DNA from: Spirulina sp. CS-785/01
GTDB lineage: Bacteria; Cyanobacteriota; Cyanobacteriia; Cyanobacteriales; Spirulinaceae
Assembly: GCF_028330525.1 (NCBI RefSeq)
Contig: NZ_JAQMSD010000127.1
Location: 1-45,206 of the forward strand
Direction of reading: 5' to 3'
Length of the DNA: 45,206 bases
The position numbers were made by a program, and so were the translations under genes. Of this stretch, positions 9,630-20,824 are shown piece by piece. The notes below the pieces were generated by a model that saw only the letters and a list, made by a program, of their open reading frames with translations, did not search any database and was not told the DNA's origin. Within the stretch, counting starts at the first letter, position 1; each line of letters begins with the position of its first letter.

Positions 9630-10217
9630 ATGGGAGTAACAACAAAGCGATTGAGTTTAACGGATTATCTCAATTATAGTGATGAGACTGATACCTGTTA
9701 TGAATTAGTCAATGGGGAATTAATTCCAATGGGGTTAGGAACAGGACGACATGGGGAACTAGGAAAACGACTCGTACAGATGTTCGACCAAGAAAGCGAT
9801 CGCACGGGACATCAGTGGACAGCATTGCAGAGTGTCGTTGGGGTACAATCTCCGAGAGGGGAAAAATGGGAGACAGTCCGCATTCCCGATGTTTTAGTCC
9901 TCCCCAAAGAGCAATGGAGAACCTTACAAAACCAAGAAGCGGTCATTCGTTTAGGAGACAGTCCTCCGGTTTTGGTGGTGGAAGTGGTGAGTCCGTCCTC
10001 CCAAAGTATTGATTATCGCGCTAAACGCTCCGAATATAGTGTTTTAGATATTCCTGAATATTGGGTGATTGATCCCTTAGAGGAAAAAGTGACGGTGTTT
10101 ACCCTTTCTGAGGGATGGTATGACGAAGCTGTCTTTACAGGAGAAGCACGGATTATTTCCCCAACGTATCCGGATTTTCCCCTCACTGTCACCCAATTGT
10201 TACAAGGGGAGATTTAA
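9630..10217 (+). CDS. Uma2-family (DUF820) PD-(D/E)XK nuclease-like protein
   Basis: A 195-residue member of the Uma2 group, which is highly expanded in cyanobacteria. Candidate catalytic residues are Asp87 in RIPDVLVL, Glu118 in VVEVVSPSS and Lys132 in DYRAKRSEY, so the nuclease core appears intact. YELVNGELIPM near residue 24 is the usual N-terminal strand pair. Function is unproven for most members; restriction-like or transposition-related roles have been proposed. The gene ends tail to tail with the next minus-strand gene, overlapping it by four bases. Its spacer from DUF212 is filled with GATAATTGATA-like repeats. Confidence 0.82.
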   Translation: MGVTTKRLSLTDYLNYSDETDTCYELVNGELIPMGLGTGRHGELGKRLVQMFDQESDRTGHQWTALQSVVGVQSPRGEKWETVRIPDVLVLPKEQWRTLQNQEAVIRLGDSPPVLVVEVVSPSSQSIDYRAKRSEYSVLDIPEYWVIDPLEEKVTVFTLSEGWYDEAVFTGEARIISPTYPDFPLTVTQLLQGEI

Positions 10218-10720
10218 TCAGAAAGTTGGACTTGGGGGGTTAAGAGAATTACCCGTTCACTATTGACCATCATGGCCGAAAAGCCGCGATCGCTCAATTC
10301 CTGTAAAATTCCACTGGCTGTTTCTACATTGTCCGTATAAGTGGCTAACAGATAAGGCCGGCCAAAGTACACCACCAATCCTACCTCTTGATCTATCGTA
10401 GTTTCTACCTGTTGGGCGATTTGGGGATTATTAAAATAATTCACTAAAACCGCATAACCCCGGCTGAGGGGCTGGGGGTTATAACTTATCCCTTCAGGGG
10501 TAGCAGTGACTGGGGGGAGTTGCTGAGGCTTTTTGCTCGGAATAGCTTGACTGTCTAGAGAGGGGGAAGGGAATTGCGCGAGAATCGCCGCCTCCCCCGT
10601 CCTCCCCGTCCAGAAAGAAGACTGGGCATAACTCTCCCCTCCCCCCAAGAGACACAGGAGTTCCCCTCCGCCCAGCATAGCCAAGAGTCCCACCTTGAGC
10701 AATAACCGCCACTCTTTCAT
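10214..10720 (-). CDS. Secreted SPOR-like protein, unknown
   Basis: A 168-residue protein with a basic start (MKEWRLLLK), a hydrophobic segment and a possible cleavage site near ESYAQ, so probably exported. After a proline-rich linker, residues about 88-165 (GYAVLVNYFNNP, GRPYLLATYTDN, LSDRGFSAMMVNSERVILL) have the alternating strand-helix pattern of SPOR domains, which bind denuded peptidoglycan glycans. I infer SPOR by pattern only. It starts 21 bp after the ycf54 stop on the same strand, so the two are probably co-transcribed, although no functional link is obvious. Confidence 0.6.
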   Translation of the reverse strand: MKEWRLLLKVGLLAMLGGGELLCLLGGGESYAQSSFWTGRTGEAAILAQFPSPSLDSQAIPSKKPQQLPPVTATPEGISYNPQPLSRGYAVLVNYFNNPQIAQQVETTIDQEVGLVVYFGRPYLLATYTDNVETASGILQELSDRGFSAMMVNSERVILLTPQVQLSD

Positions 10721-10741
10721 AAGTCACTGTTTCCTGATCAT

Positions 10742-11071
10742 TTAAGACACCGTTTCCATAGAAGCCAAGGGATCAGGAATCGTCTCAGACGGCGCAGAAA
10801 ACCTCCCTTGGAGGACATATTCTAAACGCAACTTGAGCCAGTCAATAAACTGGGAATTAGTGGAAACAATGGCCACCGAAGGTTGAGGACATTTCGCCTT
10901 CGCCTCCGCCATTTCCGGAGCTTCCAAAAAAGCCGGCTGTTTCACCAACCAAAAATCCATCTCCTTATTGTGTTCCTGATAATACCGGGTTCTTTCCTGT
11001 AAAACCTCCTCAAGGGGTTCTTCTTCAAGTAAAAACTTTTGACTAGCGAGAACGTAGTGATAAGTAGGCAT
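10742..11071 (-). CDS. ycf54: Ycf54, Mg-protoporphyrin monomethylester cyclase assembly subunit
   Basis: A 109-residue protein with the Ycf54/DUF2488 signatures YHYVLASQKFLLEEEP, DFWLVKQPAFL and VAIVSTNSQFIDWLKLRLEYVL. Ycf54 associates with the AcsF/CycI oxidative cyclase and is needed for its stability and for formation of the fifth ring of chlorophyll. The end IPDPLAS is also typical. Start at ATG 11071. It is the first gene of a likely pair with the SPOR-like protein. Confidence 0.92.
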   Translation of the reverse strand: MPTYHYVLASQKFLLEEEPLEEVLQERTRYYQEHNKEMDFWLVKQPAFLEAPEMAEAKAKCPQPSVAIVSTNSQFIDWLKLRLEYVLQGRFSAPSETIPDPLASMETVS

Positions 11072-11212
11072 TGTACTCTTAAACCGCTTTTCTGGGTCAA
11101 ACTAACTAAACTGTTATGTTCAGGGTGGGGGAACTATGGGTCGTTAGGGTTCGCCCCAGTAAATTCGCTCCAAAATCCTATTCTACCGTAATCGGGGTGT
11201 TGCTCCAATGGG

Positions 11213-11731
11213 TCATCGCTCAAGCTGATTTAAGGCTTTTTCCACCTCCGCCACCAAAGAGCGATTATAGGGGTCAATCCGTTTCGCCTTATGCAAATAG
11301 AGACGGGCTTTTTGCCATTGTCGTTGGGTGAGCAAATGACGACCCCAACAATGGTAGGCGATCGCTTGCCATTGTCGCACCTCCGCATCCTGGGGCAAGC
11401 GAATCGCCAACCCCTCCACCAGCGCGATCGCGCGAGCAAACCGACGCGCCTTTAACAACCCCTGTAACTGCTCATACGTCTGCCGTTTTAACCCCTGTTC
11501 CTGAACCGTTAACGGCAGAGGACTCACAGAAGCCCCAGACGGACTCAAAGCCCGTAATAAAACTTGATACGCCTCCGTAATCTCAATAAACTTCGCCTCC
11601 CCCGGTCCCCCCTTTTGAGGATTCACATCAGGATGATACTGTCGAGCCAACTGGCGATAAGAAGCCTTAACTTGCCCCAACTCTGCCCCCACAGGCAACC
11701 CTAAAATTTGATAACAATCCACCAGATTCAT
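11213..11731 (-). CDS. J-domain protein with helical C-terminal repeats
   Basis: A co-chaperone-like protein of 172 residues. The N-terminal J domain is clear: YQILGLPVGAELGQVKASYRQLARQYHPDVNP, with the HPD motif at 33-35 that stimulates Hsp70 ATPase. Residues about 90-170 form TPR-like helices (ALVEGLAIRLPQDAEVRQWQAIAY and AKRIDPYNRSLVAEVEKAL). There is no glycine/phenylalanine linker or zinc domain, so it is a type III J protein with a specialised partner. I use ATG 11731; the preceding codon GTG 11734 is an alternative. Confidence 0.83.
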   Translation of the reverse strand: MNLVDCYQILGLPVGAELGQVKASYRQLARQYHPDVNPQKGGPGEAKFIEITEAYQVLLRALSPSGASVSPLPLTVQEQGLKRQTYEQLQGLLKARRFARAIALVEGLAIRLPQDAEVRQWQAIAYHCWGRHLLTQRQWQKARLYLHKAKRIDPYNRSLVAEVEKALNQLER

Positions 11732-11949
11732 CACTCTTTTTACCCTGTCGAATTGGTTTCATTATCCCAACTCTCCCACAATACGCCCTTCTCCCGCTAG
11801 ACCGCAAAATCACGCCCAAGCTAGTATTGTATCCTGAAAAAGAGTTTCACTATCTTGTGGTTTTAGATGGGGACTGCGCTCAACCGTTGTTCAAAAAATT
11901 CAACGAACCTTGAAAAAACATCAACATCATTCTCCCGTGGGGTGAAACC

Positions 11950-12396
11950 ATGGCCTATCAACACACGCAAATTGGCACAATCATTTTTGTTCTCGTGGCG
12001 ATCATTATTGGCATCATGATTGTAGTCTGGCTCAACAGTGACAACGGATACTGGATTATTCCAGCCGCCACCATTATCTTTTTAGTCGTGCTGTTAACCC
12101 TATTCGGCACATTAACCGTAGAAATTAACGGCAATACCCTTCAATGTCGCTTTGGCATTGGCTTAATTCGTAAATCTTTTTCCCTCTCCGACATCACCGC
12201 AGTCACCACCGTCCGTAACCCTTGGTATTACGGATGGGGCATTCGCCTCACTCCCAAAGGGTGGATGTTCAACGTCTCCGGGTTAGATGCCGTAGAACTC
12301 ACCTTCACCTCCGGGAAACAATTCCGCATCGGTACAGATCAACCTAGACGGTTAGCGGCGGCCATTCAAGAAAAAATCGACCCCCCCAGCGAATAA
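11950..12396 (+). CDS. Two-span membrane protein with PH-like domain, unknown
   Basis: A 148-residue protein with two hydrophobic helices (about 8-30 and 35-55). After them comes a beta-rich domain: VEINGNTLQCRFGIGLIRKSFSLSDITAV, WGIRLTPKGWMFNVSGLDAVELTFTSGKQFRIGTD and a closing helix LAAAIQEKI. This layout (two spans, then a bacterial pleckstrin-homology-like barrel) is found in many small membrane proteins of unknown role. The ATG has GTGGGGTG a short way upstream. No operon partner. Confidence 0.65.
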   Translation: MAYQHTQIGTIIFVLVAIIIGIMIVVWLNSDNGYWIIPAATIIFLVVLLTLFGTLTVEINGNTLQCRFGIGLIRKSFSLSDITAVTTVRNPWYYGWGIRLTPKGWMFNVSGLDAVELTFTSGKQFRIGTDQPRRLAAAIQEKIDPPSE

Positions 12397-12448
12397 ACAA
12401 GCGAAAAGGACGCATCCGAATATCTGACACTCATAATAGACTGTTGTT

Positions 12449-12476
12449 CCCCCTCTCCCAAGGTTGGGAGAGGGGG
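12449..12476. terminator. Strong hairpin between convergent genes
   Basis: A perfect 13-bp inverted repeat (12449-12461 with 12464-12476; arm CCCCCTCTCCCAA) lies between the plus-strand PH-like gene and the minus-strand prk. It could end transcription from both sides, though its T-tracts are short. The sequence, with TTAGGGGGTGAGGGC after it, is a family of interspersed repeat very common in cyanobacteria. Confidence 0.6.
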
Positions 12477-12560
12477 TTAGGGGGTGAGGGCAATCCGTAT
12501 TCCGCATCAGAAGACTTCGCACCCAATATCCCTTGAATGCGAAGCAACTTCCTTCTACTG

Positions 12561-13568
12561 CTACACTTTAGCCGCCACTTTTTGAGACTTGCCTGTTCCG
12601 GTGATGGCTTCGTAAGTTTCGCGCATTTTCAAACCCACGAGAACTTGGAATAAACCCGTCCCGTTATTTGACCCCGGATAGTCTTTATGTTTCAGCAGTA
12701 ATTCGGTCATTTCTCCGTAATAGCGAGTCCCCGTATTACTTAAATGACTTTCCACATAAATCATTTCCTCGATGTTATCAAAGCGACCATCCAGTTCTAA
12801 CATCGACACCTCATGACCCATATAGCTATCAGGGCCGTAGAACATTTTCAGACCTGGATAGCTACAAGTTAACTTCCGACCACAAGGCCGCCAGTCAATC
12901 GTGGACCCTTCATCAAACAGATAAACGGGATCAAAGTGTTCTACACCATCTTTCTGAATTAAGCGCACGCGCAGATATTTACTTTCTTTATCCTCAATGA
13001 GTTGAGTGGGAAGGACTTGGAGAACCACATCCGCAAACTCTTTTTGAGGTTCAATATAGGCTTTGAAGTCTGGCTTCCTGGCATTAATCGAAGCGAGAAT
13101 ATCCTCGTAAGTATGACCCCGTTCAGCCATGTCACGCTGGATTTTCCAGTTAATTTTCACTTCGTCACTGATATCGAGATAAACCCCAAAATCAATTAAT
13201 TCCCGCACACGCTCATCGTAGAGAGGGTGTAATCCTTCAATCACAATCACTTTATTGGGTTCAATCCGTTCCGGTGGGTCGAGTTCCCCGGTTTCGTGAT
13301 TATAAATGGGTTTATCGATCGCATTGCCTTCTTTGATGGCCTTGACTTGCTCATACATCAAGTCAAAGTTATTCGCTTTCGGGTTTAGTGCTGTTACCCC
13401 TGCCGCTTTTCTGCCTTTACGATCAAGACTATGATAGTCATCTAAACAAATCACCGTCATAAATTCTTCGCCAAATAAATCGGCTAGACGGCGTAAAAAT
13501 GTTGATTTACCACAACCTGAGTCTCCTGCTACTCCAATAAGAATTACACGATCTGATTGCTGGATCAT
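12561..13568 (-). CDS. prk: Phosphoribulokinase
   Basis: Calvin-cycle enzyme converting ribulose 5-phosphate and ATP to ribulose 1,5-bisphosphate. The 335-residue product has the P-loop GDSGCGKST (15-23), Cys19 and Cys41, which form the thioredoxin- and CP12-linked regulatory disulfide, DDYHSLDRKGR, IEGLHPLYDERV, and a second cysteine pair (229 and 235, RPCGRKLTC). The start is ATG 13568, giving MIQQSDRVILIGVAGDSG. It matches the family N-terminus and has GAGGG upstream; the 21 extra codons to 13631 do not look like family sequence. It is divergent from petH across 1.2 kb. Confidence 0.96.
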   Translation of the reverse strand: MIQQSDRVILIGVAGDSGCGKSTFLRRLADLFGEEFMTVICLDDYHSLDRKGRKAAGVTALNPKANNFDLMYEQVKAIKEGNAIDKPIYNHETGELDPPERIEPNKVIVIEGLHPLYDERVRELIDFGVYLDISDEVKINWKIQRDMAERGHTYEDILASINARKPDFKAYIEPQKEFADVVLQVLPTQLIEDKESKYLRVRLIQKDGVEHFDPVYLFDEGSTIDWRPCGRKLTCSYPGLKMFYGPDSYMGHEVSMLELDGRFDNIEEMIYVESHLSNTGTRYYGEMTELLLKHKDYPGSNNGTGLFQVLVGLKMRETYEAITGTGKSQKVAAKV

Positions 13569-15941
<2,373 letters not shown>

Positions 15942-15992
15942 ATTCAACAAAATGGCGACTAGGGGGATTTTTCCCTCTCTCGCCCTGAAATG

Positions 15993-16045
15993 CACCTGTT
16001 TTGGCTTTGGCTTTCCTGCTGAACTCAAAACAGGTGTGTTTTTTG
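15993..16045 (+). terminator. Intrinsic terminator of petH
   Basis: An 11-bp perfect inverted repeat (15993-16003 with 16026-16036, arm CACCTGTTTTG) is followed by TGTTTTTTG. It is about 50 bp past the petH stop. The rest of the 311-bp gap up to ftsH holds no gene; it presumably carries the ftsH promoter. Confidence 0.8.
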
Positions 16046-16252
16046 TTGGTTCTTTGTTCTTTGTTCACGGAATCTTGCCGGAAAACTGAGAATTACGTTA
16101 AATTTAGTTAAGATAGCTTTGCAATTTCAGTCCTGATTCTGTAAGGAGAAAGTTTGCTTAAACACATTCATTCGCTTTTTATAAGATTCCCCCTAGTCCC
16201 CAAGCGGCGGCTGAAATTGCATCACCCACTGGATTAGAGAGAAATTTTTGAT

Positions 16253-18145
16253 ATGAAATTATCTTGGCGAGTTATTTTACTCTGGACCTTACCCGCCCTA
16301 GTCATTGGCTTTTTTCTTTGGCAAGGGGCGTTTTCGTCAGGGAATGGCGACCTAGGCAACAATGCGGCTAACACCCGCATGACCTATGGTCGTTTTCTGG
16401 ACTATTTAGAAGAACATCGCATTAGTAGTGTTGACCTGTATGAGGGAGGCCGCACTGCCATTGTTAAAGCCATTGACCCTCAATTGGATGGTCGGATGCA
16501 AACGCTACGGGTTGATCTTCCGGCGAATTCCCCTGAATTAATTACCAAGTTACGGAAAGAAGGCGTAACGATTGAATCCCATCCCGTCCGGAATGATGGG
16601 GCGATTTGGGGCTTTTTGGGCAATTTAATCTTTCCTCTGTTGTTGATCGGTTCACTGTTTTTCTTGTTCCGTCGCTCCAGCAATATGCCGGGTGGCCCCG
16701 GACAAGCGATGAATTTCGGCAAATCCAAGGCTCGTTTCCAGATGGAAGCGAAAACTGGGGTGATGTTTGATGATGTCGCTGGAATTGATGAAGCGAAAGG
16801 GGAACTCCAAGAGGTGGTGACGTTCCTGAAACAGCCTGAACGCTTTACGGCGGTAGGTGCGCGGATTCCTAAAGGGGCTTTACTGGTCGGACAACCCGGA
16901 ACGGGTAAAACTTTATTAGCAAAAGCGATCGCGGGTGAAGCGGGTGTACCGTTCTTCAGCATTTCCGGGTCTGAATTCGTGGAAATGTTTGTTGGGGTGG
17001 GTGCGTCCCGTGTCCGTGACTTGTTTAAGAAAGCCAAAGAAAATGCTCCCTGTTTAATCTTTATTGATGAGATCGACGCTGTAGGTCGCCAACGGGGTGC
17101 AGGTATTGGCGGGGGTAATGATGAACGGGAACAAACCCTCAACCAGTTACTGACCGAAATGGACGGTTTTGAAGGGAATACCGGAATTATTATCATTGCG
17201 GCCACCAACCGTCCCGATGTGTTGGATATGGCGTTGTTACGGCCTGGACGGTTTGACCGACAGGTGATGGTGGATGCGCCTGATCTCAAAGGTCGTCTGA
17301 AGATTTTAGAAGTTCACGCTCGTAACAAGAAAATCGACATGGGGGTTTCGTTAGAGGCGATCGCCCGTCGGACTCCTGGTTTTAGCGGTGCGGACTTAGC
17401 CAACCTCCTCAACGAAGCAGCCATTCTAACCGCCCGGCGACGGAAAGAAGCGGTGACAATGGCTGAAATTGATGATGCGGTTGACCGGGTTGTGGCCGGG
17501 ATGGAAGGGACTCCCTTGGTGGATAGTAAGACGAAACGTCTCATTGCCTATCACGAAGTAGGACACGCTTTGGTGGGGACTTTGGTTAAAGAGCATGATC
17601 CGGTACAGAAAGTGACGCTGATCCCACGGGGCCAAGCACGGGGGTTAACGTGGTTTACGCCGGATGAAGAACAGGGCTTAACCACGCGATCGCAGCTTAT
17701 TGCCCGCATTGCCGGAGCAATGGGAGGCCGGGCCGCAGAAGAAGAAGTCTTTGGTCATGCCGAAGTCACCACCGGAGCAGGAGGAGACTTGCAACAAGTC
17801 ACCGCTATGGCCCGGCAAATGGTGACACGCTTGGGGATGAGTGATTTAGGCCCCATTTCCTTAGAAGACCAAACCGGAGAAGTGTTCTTAGGCAATGGCT
17901 TAATGAACCGTTCTGAGTATTCCGATGAAATTGCCACCAAAATTGACGAACAGGTTCGCATCATTGCTGAACACGGTCATCAGTTGGCGCGGAAGCTGAT
18001 TCGGGAAAACCGGGTTGTGGTAGACCGTTTGGTGGAACTCCTCATTGAGAAAGAAACCATTGATGGGGAAGAATTCCGGCAAATTGTGGCGGAATACACG
18101 GATATTCCGGAAAAAGAAAGTTATGTTCCCCAGTTGAAAGACTAA
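16253..18145 (+). CDS. ftsH: FtsH membrane-bound AAA+ zinc protease (FtsH2-like)
   Basis: ATP-dependent protease of the thylakoid or plasma membrane; the closest cyanobacterial type (FtsH2) degrades damaged D1 during photosystem II repair. The 630 residues comprise a first membrane span (about 8-25), a lumenal domain, a second span (about 119-140), the AAA+ module with Walker A GQPGTGKT (213-220), Walker B IFIDEIDA, sensor ATNRPDVLD and arginine-finger region RPGRFDRQ, and the peptidase motif HEVGH (434-438). Oddly, the Walker A second residue is Gln where nearly all FtsH proteins have Pro. The N-terminus and the [21 protein letters not shown] segment match FtsH2 rather than FtsH1, FtsH3 or FtsH4. 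A terminator follows. Confidence 0.94.
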   Translation: MKLSWRVILLWTLPALVIGFFLWQGAFSSGNGDLGNNAANTRMTYGRFLDYLEEHRISSVDLYEGGRTAIVKAIDPQLDGRMQTLRVDLPANSPELITKLRKEGVTIESHPVRNDGAIWGFLGNLIFPLLLIGSLFFLFRRSSNMPGGPGQAMNFGKSKARFQMEAKTGVMFDDVAGIDEAKGELQEVVTFLKQPERFTAVGARIPKGALLVGQPGTGKTLLAKAIAGEAGVPFFSISGSEFVEMFVGVGASRVRDLFKKAKENAPCLIFIDEIDAVGRQRGAGIGGGNDEREQTLNQLLTEMDGFEGNTGIIIIAATNRPDVLDMALLRPGRFDRQVMVDAPDLKGRLKILEVHARNKKIDMGVSLEAIARRTPGFSGADLANLLNEAAILTARRRKEAVTMAEIDDAVDRVVAGMEGTPLVDSKTKRLIAYHEVGHALVGTLVKEHDPVQKVTLIPRGQARGLTWFTPDEEQGLTTRSQLIARIAGAMGGRAAEEEVFGHAEVTTGAGGDLQQVTAMARQMVTRLGMSDLGPISLEDQTGEVFLGNGLMNRSEYSDEIATKIDEQVRIIAEHGHQLARKLIRENRVVVDRLVELLIEKETIDGEEFRQIVAEYTDIPEKESYVPQLKD

Positions 18146-18176
18146 TTAACTTAGGTTCAACTGCCTAATCTATAAG

Positions 18177-18201
18177 CAAGGGGTTTATCCCCTTGTTTTT
18201 T
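18177..18201 (+). terminator. Intrinsic terminator of ftsH
   Basis: Stem CAAGGGG (18177-18183) pairs with CCCCTTG (18189-18195) around a 5-nt loop, followed directly by six T. It sits about 30 bp past the ftsH stop. After it, GGAGATGGA-type repeats occupy roughly 18220-18285. Confidence 0.85.
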
Positions 18202-18312
18202 GTGTGGGGGTTGGGGTTGAACGGAGATGGGGGAGATGGAGGAGATGGAGGAGATGGGGGAGATGGGGAAGATGGAGAAGAACAAAAAACCAAGAACAAA
18301 TAACAAAAGAAA

Positions 18313-19005
18313 ATGAGCCAAGTTCCGTTTAAGTTAGAAAATGTAGTGCCGTGGGGACGGTCGTTGCAGAACTACTGTGAAATGTTTAATTTGGGTGAGT
18401 CAGAGTTTCAAGGGAAAATCTTGGACTGTGCGGGGGGGCCGTCGAGTTTCAATGGGGAAATGACTCGCTTGGGTCGGTCTGTGGTGTCTTGTGATCCCAT
18501 TTATCAGTTTACGGTGGATGACCTAGACGGTCGCATTAAAGCCACTTATCCGGTGATTTTAGAGGGGTTAAAGCGGAATTTTGAGCGTTTCGTCTGGCAG
18601 GAGGTGGAAACCCCAGAACAGTTGGGAGAGGTGCGACTGGCAGCGATGCGGCAGTTTTTGGCTGATCTGCCTCAAGGGTTGGCGGAGGGTCGTTATATGA
18701 CTTCGAGTCTGCCGGAGTTACCGTTTTCTGATGCTACGTTTGATTTGGCGTTATGCGCTCATTTATTGTTTACTTATTCTGAACAGTTTGATTTCGATTT
18801 CCATCAAAAGGCAATTGTTGAACTAGGTCGGGTTGCTCAAGAGGTTCGTATTTTCCCGTTAGTTGAGAATTTTACGGGGGAGCGATCGCGCCATCTTGAT
18901 CCCATTCTAGACTGGTTAACACAACAGCAGTATCAGTGGACTATTCAACCTGTGGCCTATGAGTTTCAACGGGGAGGGAATGAGATGCTGCGGGTGTGGT
19001 GCTAA
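18313..19005 (+). CDS. Class I SAM-dependent methyltransferase-like protein
   Basis: A 230-residue protein. KILDCAGGPSSFNGEM is a SAM-binding motif I variant, and VVSCDPIYQF supplies the acidic residue of motif II. SSLPELPFSDATFDLALCAHLLF is the motif IV region seen in methyltransferases such as the UbiE/Methyltransf_11 group. The substrate is not evident. Such proteins are common, uncharacterised, in cyanobacteria. The ATG lies after an AACAAAAGAAA stretch without a strong ribosome site. No partner genes on either side. Confidence 0.72.
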   Translation: MSQVPFKLENVVPWGRSLQNYCEMFNLGESEFQGKILDCAGGPSSFNGEMTRLGRSVVSCDPIYQFTVDDLDGRIKATYPVILEGLKRNFERFVWQEVETPEQLGEVRLAAMRQFLADLPQGLAEGRYMTSSLPELPFSDATFDLALCAHLLFTYSEQFDFDFHQKAIVELGRVAQEVRIFPLVENFTGERSRHLDPILDWLTQQQYQWTIQPVAYEFQRGGNEMLRVWC

Positions 19006-19019
19006 CAAATTTACATTAA

Positions 19020-19112
19020 AAGTCTATCAAGGCTGAAGATCAGGCTAAAAATAAAAGACAAAAGGCTGAAACCCTTTATCAACAAGCATTAGCGCATCTA
19101 GAGTCATCATAG
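19020..19112 (+). pseudogene. Gene-tail remnant, about 30 codons
   Basis: An open stretch reading KSIKAEDQAKNKRQKAETLY and ending in ESS and a stop, with no start codon and a stop codon immediately before it. The lysine/alanine/glutamate-rich helix followed by a leucine-rich end resembles the C-terminal tail of cyanobacterial Uma2-family proteins. I take it as a leftover of a deleted gene; chance is a real alternative. Confidence 0.25.
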
Positions 19113-19245
19113 AAAATACGGATAATTAAGCTACATATAAAAGAGAGCTTACAAAGGGGGGTCGTCTGGCTTTGTAGTAAATATTGAGATATTTTAGATA
19201 AAATAGGGAAATAACTCCAGATACATTAGACCCAGTAAAAAGATT

Positions 19246-19914
19246 ATGGTGACAACTTCTCCGAGCAATCAACCGGACGCTCCTGTCTATCAAGGACAAT
19301 TCGGTGAATTTACGATTACAGAGAGCGATCGCCAAGAAGTGAAAATCTATCGAGGTGGAATGGCGATCGCAGCATTAAGTTTTGCTCTAGGCACAATGCT
19401 TCTGCTTTGGCAAGGGGCCAATGAATCAATTTTATCTGGGATTAACGTTTGTTATACCCTCTTTTGTGTAGGACTAGGGGTGAGTTTACTCACTATTCAC
19501 ATTTATCTCATTCCCCTTCATCGTCTCCTACAAATTTTTTGGTTAGTTGGGATAGTAACCTCTCTAGTTTTCGCCTATGCTAGTCCTCAACCCTTCGCAC
19601 TTTATGTGTACAATAATCCTTTAACGTTGTTTGGGGTGGGCTTTCTATTTGCTGCGTTAACCGGAATTTTCTTTAAAGAAGCCTTTTGTTTTAATCGTCT
19701 CGAAACAAAAATTTTAACTCCCCTTGTGCCAATGCTTTTGGTAGGGCATTTAGTAAATATTTTACCCTTGGAAGTGGAACGGATGGTTTTAGGGGGATGG
19801 AGTGCCTTATTTTTAATTTTCGCGCTGCGTAAACTCTTTCAACCCATTCCGGATGATATTGGTGATAAATCTGTGTTTGAGCATTTAAAACAAGGTGGCA
19901 AGATTACAGGATAA
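19246..19914 (+). CDS. DUF2301 integral membrane protein
   Basis: A 222-residue protein with about six hydrophobic spans between residues 35 and 195. The cytosolic N-terminus YQGQFGEFTITESDRQEVKIYRGG and the segments GVGFLFAALTGIFFKEAFCFNRLETK and VPMLLVGHL match the DUF2301 (COG5413) family of cyanobacteria and plastids. Its function is unknown. Start ATG 19246. Two HIP1 palindromes lie in the first 130 bases, so it is probably a long-standing resident gene. Confidence 0.78.
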   Translation: MVTTSPSNQPDAPVYQGQFGEFTITESDRQEVKIYRGGMAIAALSFALGTMLLLWQGANESILSGINVCYTLFCVGLGVSLLTIHIYLIPLHRLLQIFWLVGIVTSLVFAYASPQPFALYVYNNPLTLFGVGFLFAALTGIFFKEAFCFNRLETKILTPLVPMLLVGHLVNILPLEVERMVLGGWSALFLIFALRKLFQPIPDDIGDKSVFEHLKQGGKITG

Positions 19915-19959
19915 TCTCCGTTTGCCTTGAGTTCAAATTAAATATTTTTGTATTAATTA

Positions 19960-20148
19960 GGGCTTGCTGAATAACTCTAAAATTCTCGCCTAATCAGGGC
20001 CCGTGAGGATTTTGAAAAGCCAAAAAGGTCAAATTTTGCTCTCAATTGGGGAAAAATCTCGGAAAAAAAAGCCCATTCTTAAATTTCCCTGTTCCCTGTT
20101 CCCTGTTCCCTTACCTCACCAGCAAATGAACACTTTTTCAGCAGACCC
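19960..20148. mobile_element. MITE-like element, 189 bp, with 6-bp target duplication
   Basis: The ends are imperfect inverted repeats: GGGCTTGCTGAATAA at the left and, on the other strand, GGGTCTGCTGAAAAA at the right. Both are flanked by TAATTA (19954-19959 and 20149-20154), which fits a target-site duplication. No transposase is inside. The element carries a run of TTCCCTG units (about 20088-20111). Such short elements are normally moved by a transposase encoded elsewhere in the genome. Confidence 0.6.
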
Positions 20149-20824
20149 TAATTAGAGTAGGAACTTTATGGCACTGAGTCCTAGTCTTTTCGACCAACCA
20201 ACGAGCGAGGTAAGTGTTTTAAGAGTCGCGGCTGACAACTGATAGCTGAATGCTTACGATTGCAGATTTTTGGCATAGGGCCAATTCATGAGTTGCCCCT
20301 ATAGTTCGGTTATGTTAATAATTAACCATATTTAATATAAGCATTCAATATGATTCATCCGTTCCTAGTAAGCTCTAAGCCAGCATCTTGGGAGTGTTTA
20401 ATAGTCTTTTTGGTCACTCAACCCGTTTTTAACGGGTTTAAGCTCTTAGCCTTGGGTTTAAACCCAAGGCTTATACTTCCCCTCCTCCCCTCCAAATCTC
20501 CCGAAAATCTCCCCAACCTCTTTACATTCACCCCCACTAATGTCATCCTCTATCTAAGGAGTACACGAAGCACTCCGGCTACAAAGCCCCCATCTGGGGA
20601 CACCCCTCAACCTCACTCACAGACTCACTCATCACCCTAGGGGTCAGGTCACACCTAAAAACCAACGACTCCATTCTGAACTCGAGGAAAATTTTGCGAA
20701 ACTAATGTATTTTAGAATCGGTCTCAGATAATAGTCGCCCCTAACCCCGATTGAGCGACACATTCCTCACAACTCTAAAATAGAGCTATTCCTCAGCCGT
20801 GAGCCGACCCACTAAACTAGATGA
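20149..20824. other. Intergenic region before the polysaccharide cluster
   Basis: No supported gene. A 96-codon frame at 20350-20640 has proline-rich, low-complexity composition and looks spurious. Two hairpins stand next to each other: AACCCGTT/AACGGGTT (20420-20427 with 20431-20438) and a perfect 24-bp palindrome (20448-20471, arm AGCCTTGGGTTT). The promoter of the Wzt operon must be to the right of these, but I cannot name it. Confidence 0.5.

Noticed and set aside
20350-20640. A 96-codon frame before wzt
   Set aside because: Low-complexity Pro/Ser/Thr composition, contains two perfect hairpins, no start signal.
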